A DNA stretch of 7,423 nucleotides from an uncultured Paracoccaceae bacterium. GTDB lineage: Bacteria > Pseudomonadota > Alphaproteobacteria > Rhodobacterales > Rhodobacteraceae. The notes under the pieces are model-generated. The model did no database searches, had not been told where the DNA came from, and was given only the letters and a program-made list of their open reading frames with translations. Position numbers and translations under genes: made by a program. This document shows, piece by piece, positions 1 through 6,600 of the stretch (position 1 is its first letter; each line of letters opens with the position of its first letter). The stretch lies in contig CALHST010000135.1 of NCBI GenBank assembly GCA_938038825.1, positions 1 to 7,423 on the forward strand, in the 5' to 3' direction.

Positions 1-37
1 GGCTAAGTCACGTTCCGTAGAGAGATGGGGGTTTACT
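1..37 (+). other. Short leader upstream of yaaA
   Basis: These 37 bases precede the yaaA start codon. They hold a purine-rich stretch (AGAGAG at about 19-24, then five G at 27-31). The G run ends 6 bases before the ATG and is the most likely, though non-canonical, ribosome binding site. No promoter, tRNA end or gene end can be recognised. The segment is too short to tell whether yaaA is first in its transcript or follows another gene. Confidence 0.4.
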
Positions 38-808
38 ATGCTTGTTGTGATTTCGCCGGCCAAAAGGCTCGATTGGGCTGAACAACCCGTTCAGACCACG
101 TCCCCTGCATTTCCAGAAGACGCCGCGCGTTTGGTGAAAACAGCGCGAAACCTCCCATTGCGTGACCTGAAAGGTCTGATGGATTTGTCTGACGATCTCG
201 CGCGGTTAAATCGCGACAGGTTCCGGGCCTACGAAGAAGAGCCCTCTCCGGATGCAACGCGCCCGGCGGTTTTTGCCTTTGCGGGTGATACATATCAAGG
301 GTTGGATGCCGCGTCCTTGAACGCTGAGGATTTGCAATGGGCTCAGGATCATTTGCGAATTTTGTCGGGGCTCTATGGGCTTTTACGTCCAATGGACGCA
401 ATTCAACCGTATCGTCTTGAAATGGGGAGCCGCCTAAAAACGCGCAGGGGAAAGAACCTGTATGACTATTGGCGCGATCAATTGTCCAAAGCGCTGAATG
501 CGCAAGCTGAACAGGTCAACAGCGACACGCTTATCAACTGCGCCAGCCAGGAATATTTTGGTGCGGTCGCGCCCAAGGCGTTGAAACTGAACGTGATCAC
601 GCCTCAGTTTATGGAAGACAAAGGCCAAGGACCAAAGATGGTCAGCTTCTTTGCCAAAAAGGCACGGGGTGCCATGGCGCGGTTTGTGGTTGAGCGTCGC
701 TTAACCGATCCGTCCAGCATTTTGGATTTTGACAGTGGCGGCTATGCCTATCAGCCCACGTTGTCCAGCCCGGAAAAACCCGTGTTTGTGCGACCTTACC
801 CGACCTGA
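38..808 (+). CDS. yaaA: YaaA family peroxide stress resistance protein (UPF0246/DUF328)
   Basis: This 256-residue protein has the length usual for the YaaA family (the E. coli protein is about 258) and appears complete. Family signatures visible in order are: the N-terminal MLVVISPAKRLDW (residues 1-13), the YQGLDAASL stretch (86-94), the long conserved LRILSGLYGLLRPMDAIQPY block (106-125) followed by RLEMGSRL, LYDYW (141-145), LINCASQEYF (165-174) and the basic MVSFFAKKARGAMARF segment (201-216). There is no signal peptide or membrane segment, so it is cytoplasmic. In E. coli YaaA is induced by OxyR during peroxide stress, lowers free iron and DNA damage, and has a DNA-binding fold; the same role is inferred here by family membership. 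No OxyR site is visible because only 37 upstream bases are present. The start is fixed by the conserved N-terminus. The gene converges with the hybrid kinase gene, its TGA directly abutting the kinase stop. Confidence 0.95.
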   Translation: MLVVISPAKRLDWAEQPVQTTSPAFPEDAARLVKTARNLPLRDLKGLMDLSDDLARLNRDRFRAYEEEPSPDATRPAVFAFAGDTYQGLDAASLNAEDLQWAQDHLRILSGLYGLLRPMDAIQPYRLEMGSRLKTRRGKNLYDYWRDQLSKALNAQAEQVNSDTLINCASQEYFGAVAPKALKLNVITPQFMEDKGQGPKMVSFFAKKARGAMARFVVERRLTDPSSILDFDSGGYAYQPTLSSPEKPVFVRPYPT

Positions 809-811
809 TCA
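806..811. other. Abutting convergent stop codons (TGATCA)
   Basis: The yaaA stop TGA occupies 806-808 and the kinase stop, TGA on the minus strand, occupies 809-811. Together they form the palindrome TGATCA, so there is no intergenic DNA between the two convergent genes. No GC-rich hairpin followed by a T run is seen on either side, so any transcription end must lie inside the opposite coding region or depend on Rho. Confidence 0.9.
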
Positions 812-3511
812 CGCGCTGATGGCGGGATCTTCTTCGGGGAACGGATCAATTGCGCTGTCGGGAAGATGTTCTTGGATCGCTTCGAAAATCGCAGGCTTTC
901 GCAAGGGCTTGGTCAAATATTTGTCGAGCCCTGCAACCAGGATCCAATCATCGTCGCCATCCATGGCATGCGCGGTCAACGCGCAAATCGGGACGTGACC
1001 ACCTGTGTCTTCTTCAATAGCGCGGATGGTTTGGGTGGCCTCTTTACCGTCCATTTCCGGCATTGAAATATCCATGAAAATCAAGTCCGGTGCAAAACGG
1101 GTGAACGCGTCGACCGCTTCGCGGCCATTGTTTGCAAACTCCAGCTCAATGTCCAATGTTTTGACAAGTTTGCGGAACACAAGCTGGTTGGTTTTATTGT
1201 CTTCTGCCGCCAAGATCCGCATCTTGCGGGGCATTGCGACAACCGGCATTTCAGCCTGCATGGCATCATCAAGATCGTTTTCGAGATCTACCGTATCGAT
1301 ATCCAAGGCTGGATCATCATCTTGGGTTGTCTGGTCGTCGGTTTTGGTCTCTGACAACGCAACGAGGGGATCTGCATCGTCGTCCAAGGGCTCCAAGTCT
1401 AAACTGTGTTCATTGGCCCCAACATCTGCCGTTTCCGATTCTGGCGCGCCCGCCAAAACCGGCTGGCTGTGCATTTTGGATAAGGGGCCCGCAGCATCCG
1501 GCCAAGGTTCATCGTCAAATTCGACTACAGCCTGATCCTGTGTGATTTCAGGCTCTGCCGTCAAAACCGTAACCTCTGACAAGGCATCAACATCTGTAAA
1601 GGTGCTTGGCGCGATGAAATCGAGGTCTTCCTCCGGCGCCTCTGCCACGGCATCATCATCTTTTGCATTCTCAAAAGTGGGGCCCGAGTCAAACACGTTG
1701 TCTTCGGACAACCGCCGAGATCGAAATGGAATGGGCGGCGTCTGTAAAACATCCCCTATATCAACGATTTCATCAGACTCTACATCACTGGGCGATGTCT
1801 GCGCCTCTACGTGCCCTTCGATTGACTGGTTCAGCAATTTGACCAGCATGTCTCTGGTGAAGATTTGCGGCAAATCGCCAGAGATTTGATCGGCGCATGG
1901 GTGGCTTTCCGGCAATTTCCGTGCGCCGCCATGCAAAAGAACCGGCCCATTCCATCCGTTGTCACGCAACGTGGCCAACGCGCTGGTGATCAGCGCATCA
2001 TCCTCTGGTCGTTCCAACAAAAGAAGATCCGCACCATCTTTCAATGAATCGGTGGCCCCTAACCCAAGTGCCTGAATATGACCCTGCAAAATGCCAGAAA
2101 TTTCGTCGTTTTGACAGTGAACCGCGACCTTTTTCAAATACACCGGGAACTCTGGATCTGGCTGCACATGACCTGATGAGACGGCAAGTGGAATGCGGAA
2201 TTGAAAACAAGACCCTTGCCCATAAACGCTTGTCGCCCAAATCTCGCCATCCATCAGCTTGACCAGTTTTTCGGAAATGGACAGCCCTAACCCGGTGCCC
2301 TCGAACCTGCGGTTTCGTTCGTCCTCAACTTGATTAAACTCGCCAAACACATGCGCGACCATGTCGTCCGGAATGCCAATTCCCGTGTCGTCAATTTCAA
2401 CATGCAGCGACACGATGCCATCGTCGGGCAGCGCCTCACCATGGACACGCACCAAAACGCGCCCAGTTTGCGTGAACTTGACTGCATTTCCGATAAGATT
2501 CGTCAAAATCTGGCGAATGCGCCCCATGTCGCCGTCATAGTGTCGGGGCAAAGACATTTCGAAATCGCACAGCAACGCGATGTCTTTTTCGTCTGCGGCG
2601 GGCTGCACCAGCCGAAGGACCTCGTGAATGGCGGTTTCCAAATCGAACGGGTGTCGATTCAGCACCATTTTTTCGGCTTCCATCTTGGAAAAATCGAGAA
2701 TGTCATTGATGATGACCAACAATGCCTCGCCCGAATTGCGGATGGTTTCGACATACAGCATCTGTTCTTCATCCAAACCGGAATCCGCCAGCAGGGAACT
2801 CATGCCCACAACGCCGTTCATCGGGGTTCGGATTTCGTGGCTCATATTCGCCAAAAAGGCGGACTTCGCGCGCGCAGCCTCTTCCGCGCGGGTGCGTGCG
2901 CCCAATAACTCCCGTTCGTAATGCACATTTTCTGTGATGTTCAGGCCCAATGACACAAGGTCGCCTGCGGGGCCCCGGTGATCAACCATCTTGATAAATT
3001 GATCATTCCACAATCGGACGACCACGGGTTCCGGTTTTGGATCATGACGACGTTGCAGCATAAAGGCGCGCCAGTCTGCCCGATTGCGATCTTCGGTATC
3101 GACGATCCCTTCGTCGGTCAGAATTTGCAGAATGCGGGCATAGGGAATGCCGGGTTTGACCTCTTCCAGACCATCAAAAACCACCAAATACGACGCGTTT
3201 GCTGCGATCAGTTGGTCGTCTTGGTCAAAAAACGCGAATCCATCTTGGCTGGTTTCCAGTGAATGCCACATCCGACGCTCGGCGATTTCCAGATTTTGGG
3301 TCACCACAGTCAGGTCAGATTTCACCCGTTTGTTTTCACTTTGCGCAACCGCCAGGTTTTCGCGCGTTTCCACAATCGCTTCGGACAGCGCGCGGGCGTG
3401 CAATCCCAATTTTCGATTGGCGGCGTAAAGTTCTGCCTGCTTTAATTCCAAAAGCCGTTCCGCAGCCAATCGGCCGCGACGCTCTGCCGCTAATTTTTCT
3501 GCCAAACTCAT
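809..3511 (-). CDS. Cytoplasmic PAS hybrid sensor histidine kinase with two receiver-like domains
   Basis: The product is 900 residues counted from the ATG at 3511. Visible in order: a charged coiled coil (about 1-80, starting MSLAEKLAAERRGRL); a PAS domain, probably PAS_7 type (80-194, SQDGFAFFDQDDQLIAANAS); HisKA with H-box SHEIRTP, phospho-acceptor H225; HATPase_c with N-box (N342), DDTGIGIP (D375) and GTGLGL (405-409); a degenerate receiver (456-566); an acidic linker (567-760); and a complete receiver (about 762-885) with acidic pair E770/D771, acceptor D814 in FMDISMPEMDG, T846 and K868. There is no transmembrane segment or signal peptide, so it should sense a cytoplasmic cue. It has no HPt domain, so phosphate presumably passes to a separate HPt protein. 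The frame is open 28 codons further up to 3595, but that stretch overlaps the likely promoter and lacks family features, so the internal ATG is chosen; a TTG one codon earlier is possible. Family is certain; signal and output are unknown. Confidence 0.93.
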   Translation of the reverse strand: MSLAEKLAAERRGRLAAERLLELKQAELYAANRKLGLHARALSEAIVETRENLAVAQSENKRVKSDLTVVTQNLEIAERRMWHSLETSQDGFAFFDQDDQLIAANASYLVVFDGLEEVKPGIPYARILQILTDEGIVDTEDRNRADWRAFMLQRRHDPKPEPVVVRLWNDQFIKMVDHRGPAGDLVSLGLNITENVHYERELLGARTRAEEAARAKSAFLANMSHEIRTPMNGVVGMSSLLADSGLDEEQMLYVETIRNSGEALLVIINDILDFSKMEAEKMVLNRHPFDLETAIHEVLRLVQPAADEKDIALLCDFEMSLPRHYDGDMGRIRQILTNLIGNAVKFTQTGRVLVRVHGEALPDDGIVSLHVEIDDTGIGIPDDMVAHVFGEFNQVEDERNRRFEGTGLGLSISEKLVKLMDGEIWATSVYGQGSCFQFRIPLAVSSGHVQPDPEFPVYLKKVAVHCQNDEISGILQGHIQALGLGATDSLKDGADLLLLERPEDDALITSALATLRDNGWNGPVLLHGGARKLPESHPCADQISGDLPQIFTRDMLVKLLNQSIEGHVEAQTSPSDVESDEIVDIGDVLQTPPIPFRSRRLSEDNVFDSGPTFENAKDDDAVAEAPEEDLDFIAPSTFTDVDALSEVTVLTAEPEITQDQAVVEFDDEPWPDAAGPLSKMHSQPVLAGAPESETADVGANEHSLDLEPLDDDADPLVALSETKTDDQTTQDDDPALDIDTVDLENDLDDAMQAEMPVVAMPRKMRILAAEDNKTNQLVFRKLVKTLDIELEFANNGREAVDAFTRFAPDLIFMDISMPEMDGKEATQTIRAIEEDTGGHVPICALTAHAMDGDDDWILVAGLDKYLTKPLRKPAIFEAIQEHLPDSAIDPFPEEDPAISA
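1232..1813 (-). other. Acidic, probably disordered linker of the hybrid kinase
   Basis: About 194 residues (567-760 of the kinase) join the degenerate receiver to the C-terminal receiver. By my count 54 of them are Asp or Glu, against about six Lys or Arg, and the stretch is otherwise rich in Pro, Ala, Ser and Thr with no motif I recognise. This composition predicts a flexible, strongly negative tether. Examples of the acid clusters are AKDDDAVAEAPEEDLDF and LDLEPLDDDADPL. The reading frame is unbroken throughout. Confidence 0.75.
1814..2146 (-). other. Degenerate receiver-like domain of the hybrid kinase
   Basis: Residues 456-566 follow the alternating strand-helix pattern of a receiver: strand 1 KKVAVHC, a first helix, strand 3 ADLLLLERP, strand 4 GPVLLHG, strand 5 QIFTR and a final helix MLVKLLNQSIEG. 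The acidic pair after strand 1 is absent and the position expected for the phospho-acceptor Asp is Glu (E500, codon 2012-2014). It is therefore probably not phosphorylated and may serve as a structural or regulatory module. The assignment is by pattern only and would need a structure prediction. Confidence 0.55.
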
Positions 3512-3524
3512 CAAATGGGGCCCG

Positions 3525-3531
3525 TTTCCTC
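3525..3531 (-). promoter_or_regulatory. Probable ribosome binding site of the hybrid kinase gene
   Basis: On the minus strand GAGGAAA is the only purine-rich anti-16S match upstream of the ATG at 3511. Spacing is long: 13 bases from the end of the motif, 16 from the end of GAGG. A TTG start one codon earlier would shorten the gap by three bases, so the exact start codon is less certain than the gene itself. Confidence 0.4.
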
Positions 3532-3551
3532 GTCCCACTAAAATCGGCAGA

Positions 3552-3557
3552 TATAGT
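3552..3557 (+). promoter_or_regulatory. Possible -10 element for the macroglobulin gene
   Basis: TATAGT matches the -10 consensus at five of six positions and would place a transcript start near 3564, about 80 bases before the ATG at 3643. No convincing -35 element lies 16-18 bases upstream, so the call is weak. If real, it would overlap the kinase promoter region, making the two promoters mutually sensitive. Confidence 0.2.
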
Positions 3558-3558
3558 G

Positions 3559-3586
3559 AATATAGGTTTAACTTTGCACAGGTCAC
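3559..3586 (-). promoter_or_regulatory. Candidate sigma70-type promoter for the hybrid kinase gene
   Basis: Read on the minus strand, GTGACC (3586-3581) is a four-of-six match to the -35 consensus and lies 16 bases before TATATT (3564-3559), a five-of-six match to the -10 consensus. Transcription would begin near 3552, giving a leader of about 40 bases to the ATG at 3511. Its position supports the shorter start for the kinase. It is a pattern match only, and promoters in alphaproteobacteria are often weak matches. Confidence 0.4.
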
Positions 3587-3595
3587 TTGTGCCAA
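3573..3595. repeat. Imperfect inverted repeat, candidate operator
   Basis: TTTGCACA (3573-3580) and TGTGCCAA (3588-3595) form an inverted repeat matching at seven of eight positions, separated by seven bases (GGTCACT). The size and spacing suit a dimeric regulator. The repeat covers the candidate -35 element of the kinase promoter, so binding there would be expected to affect the kinase and perhaps the divergent macroglobulin gene. No known regulator consensus is recognised. Confidence 0.35.
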
Positions 3596-3631
3596 CGCAA
3601 ATGCATGTGGCAGGCTTGGCCCACCCCAATC

Positions 3632-3636
3632 AGGAG
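3632..3636 (+). promoter_or_regulatory. Ribosome binding site of the macroglobulin gene
   Basis: AGGAG lies six bases before the ATG at 3643, which is near-ideal spacing. This decides the start over an in-frame ATG at 3601, which has no such site and would put 14 extra residues in front of the signal peptide. Confidence 0.75.
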
Positions 3637-3642
3637 AGTCTC

Positions 3643-3699
3643 ATGCGCGCGCTTGTTTGCTGTTTGATAATGTTATGTGCGACCAGTGTTATGGGGCAG
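3643..3699 (+). other. Sec signal peptide of the macroglobulin
   Basis: Residues 1-19 begin MR, continue with a hydrophobic core (ALVCCLIMLCATSV) and end SVMG before Gln, fitting a signal peptidase I site with Val at -3 and Gly at -1. The cysteines at 6, 7 and 12 are not in a lipobox: the residue before C12 is Leu rather than Gly, Ala or Ser. A soluble periplasmic protein is therefore more likely than a lipoprotein. Confidence 0.65.
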
Positions 3700-6600
3700 G
3701 GGACAGACCCAATTGCATCCCACAGGTATGTCTATAACCCGGATACGGATTTCCCGGGCGGGGATATCTCCGCGCTTTTTGATACCACGCAAGAGGCTTG
3801 CGCGCGTGCTTGCACTGCCGATTCATCCTGTCAGGCGTTTACCTTTAATCAACGCTCTAACGCGTGTTTCCCAAAACGCGGGGTTGGTGAAAAGAGTCCC
3901 TTTGGTGGGGCGTTATCGGCCCAAAAAGTGACACTTGATTCAGGAACGCGGAACCGTGCGGCAGACCGGCGTGCGGCTCTGCCTTTTTTGACGGAACAGG
4001 ATATCAAAGCGGCTAAGGCATTGGTGGATGTCGTTTCGCTAAGATTTCCCGCTGGGGCGCAAAGCGAAGCAGACCTGACGGGTGCGTTGACCTCTGCGCT
4101 GTCTCAGGGGCAAATTGCGAATGCGCGTCTGTGGGCTGGGTTCTTGGCGGCTTTATCCGATGGTGCCGAGGCTTGGGCGCAATACGGGGCGCTTGGGTTG
4201 CGTTTGCCCGACTCAACGCCTTCGCGAACAGTGCGTCAGGCACGGAATGATGCGGTGCCTGCGTCGATCAATGCCGTGTTGCGTGCGCCAAACGATGCGG
4301 TTGAGGCCAGCGCACTCACGCAGCTGGCCCAAGCGTTGGAGGCGAACGGGCGTGGGCGCGACATGATCCCCGCATTGCGTCGTGCCTTTGCGCTGACCAA
4401 TCGGCAGGACATCAAGGATCAGCTCGATGACGCCATTGGCAAATATGGCTTTCGCATCATGGACCATCAGGTGGATAGTAACAGCGCGACGCCGCGTATC
4501 TGTGTGACCTTTTCAGAAGTCTTGGCGCAAAAGCGCGTGGATTATGACATTTACACCCGCACATCAGCACAAGGGCTGGTGACTCAGGCAGATGGCTCTC
4601 AACTGTGTATTGATGGTGTCCAGCACGGCGAAACCTATACCATGACGTTCCGCTCAGGCCTGCCTGCAGCCAGCGGTGAAACTCTTGCCCGGGATACGGA
4701 TCTGCGGGTCTATGTTCGGGATCGGGCGCCATCAGTGCGCTTTCCGGGGCGCGCCTATGTCCTGCCGCGCACAGCTGGCGCGGCTTTGCCAATCGAAACT
4801 GTCAATGTCGACGCAGTCACACTGCAACTGAGGGAAGTCAGTGACAGGAACCTGTTGCGCGCCTTGCAAGACGATTACTTTGGCCGACCGCTCAGCCAAT
4901 ATCAGGATGACATCTTTGCGCGCGACATTGCCGAGGAAATCTGGACGGGATCCGCCACTGTTCAAAACGGCCTGAACCAAGATCTGATAACCCGCTTGCC
5001 ATTGGATCAGATGCTTCAGGGCCGCGCGCCCGGAATTTACGCGCTTACAGCGCGGATACAAGGCGCAGACCCGGGATCAGATGCGGGTGCCACGCAGTGG
5101 TTCGTGCATTCCGATCTTGGCCTGACAAGTATGCAGGGCACAAAGGGGCTGCATGTGGCGGTTCGCGGTTTGACGGACGCCCGCGCAAAGCCGGGTGTGA
5201 CAGTCTCCCTGATCTCCAAAGCCAACGCCGTGTTGGCCAAATCGCAAACGGATGCCACGGGGTTCGCACAGTTCGCCGCAGGCGCTGTGCGCGGCCGGGG
5301 CGCTGCGGCACCTGCTTTGATATTGGCCGAATCTGCGGACGATGTTGTGTTCCTGCCTTTGACAGGACCCGCCTTTGATCTTGCAGACCGGGGCGTTGCT
5401 GGTCGCACAGCACCGGGCCCAATCGACGCGTTCTTGGCAACAGATCGCGGCGCATACCGGCCGGGCGAAGTTGTGGGCGTCACGGCACTATTGCGCGATG
5501 ATTTGGCGACCGCCCTTACAGGTCTACCACTTGTTGCCGTGTTGCGTCGCCCAGATGGTGCAGAATATTCCCGCATGACCGCCCAGCAATCCGCAGCAGG
5601 GGGGCATGTCTTTCAATTGCCCATAGGCCAAGACGTTCCACGCGGCACGTGGCGGTTGGATATGCTGCTGGGGGATGAAACGCCCTTGGCCAGTCAAACG
5701 CTTTTGGTCGAAGACTTTTTGCCAGAACGTTTGGATCTTGACCTTTCCTTGCCAGACAGTCCGATTGCCCTGTCCGGGCAAACCACTTTGCAGATTCAAT
5801 CCGATTACCTGTTTGGCGCCCCAGCTGCGGATTTGCCTGTTGAGGTCGAAGCGCGCCTGCGTCCAACCCGCACAATGTCCGATTGGCCGGGATTTCAGTT
5901 TGGCCGGCACGACATTGCAACGCGTCAACGGGTTTCCATTGCGCCGCCAGCGCGAACAGATGCAAAGGGTTCCGCTGCTGTCCCCCTGACATTCCCGAAA
6001 ATGGACGTCACCAGCAACCCGTTACACGCCACCATCCTTGCGCGTGTCTCCGAAGGGTCTGGCCGCCCTGTTGAGCGCACACTGACCCGTCCCATCCAGC
6101 CGCAATCCTCGTTGATTGGCGTGAAGCCGGGGTTTGAAGATTTTGTGCCAAGTGGCAGCAATGCCCAGTTCGATGTGATTGTTCTTGGCCCCGATGGTCT
6201 GGCCCAACCCGCCCAAATCTCGTGGCGCCTTAATCGCGTTGAAACGCGGTATCAGTGGTATCAGCTTTATGGAAACTGGAATTGGGAACCCTCAACGCGC
6301 CGCACTCGGATTGCCTCAGGCACTGTTGCCGTGGGCAATACTGCGGCGCAGATCGAGGCCGCGGTTCCTGAATGGGGTGAATACGAATTGGTGTTGGAAA
6401 CCCCAGACGCTGAAACCTCTGCTGCGTTCTTTGTCGGATGGTACGGCACCGGAGATGCCAGCCAAACCCCGGATCGCCTGCAAGTCGGGCTGGATAGGCA
6501 GGACTATGGCGTTGGCGACACCGCGCAGGTGCGCATCACGGCACCGGCTGGCGGCACGGCATTGCTGTCCGTGCTGGCGTCAGATGTGATCCACCGCGAG

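Larger units (their letters stand above)
3512..3642. promoter_or_regulatory. Divergent promoter region between kinase and macroglobulin genes
   Basis: This 131-base gap separates two genes transcribed away from each other and must carry both promoters unless one is read from elsewhere. It contains an AT-rich core (about 3551-3572) with two ATATAG copies 9 bases apart (3551-3556 and 3560-3565), an imperfect inverted repeat (3573-3595), and a clear ribosome binding site for the macroglobulin gene. No small RNA or riboswitch fold is evident. Confidence 0.7.

Noticed and set aside
36..401. 121-codon minus-strand frame opposite yaaA
   Set aside because: It is a shadow of the conserved yaaA frame with no plausible start signal or motif.
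780..840. Possible bidirectional terminator at the yaaA/kinase junction
   Set aside because: Short complementary pieces containing GATC occur, but there is no stable GC-rich stem followed by a T run on either strand.
2330..2908. 192-codon plus-strand open frame opposite the kinase
   Set aside because: It is antisense to the HisKA and HATPase motifs, whose conservation fixes the true frame; nothing in its translation is recognisable.
809..3595. Full-length kinase reading frame starting at 3595 (28 extra N-terminal residues)
   Set aside because: The extra stretch (MAQVTCAKLNLYSLYLPILV and following) overlaps the predicted promoter and the inverted repeat, has no ribosome binding site, and precedes a natural coiled-coil N-terminus at the ATG at 3511.
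3601..3642. Upstream in-frame ATG for the macroglobulin gene
   Set aside because: It has no ribosome binding site and would place a polar 14-residue stretch before the signal peptide, while AGGAG is ideally placed for the ATG at 3643.
3683..3690. Lipobox in the macroglobulin signal peptide
   Set aside because: Cysteines at residues 6, 7 and 12 are not preceded by the small residue needed at -1, and there is no cysteine at the likely cleavage point.
5037..5576. 179-codon minus-strand open frame rich in Ala, Arg, Pro and Ser
   Set aside because: Composition is typical of the antisense of a GC-rich gene, and it overlaps the bMG3 and MG4 coding region. No family resemblance.
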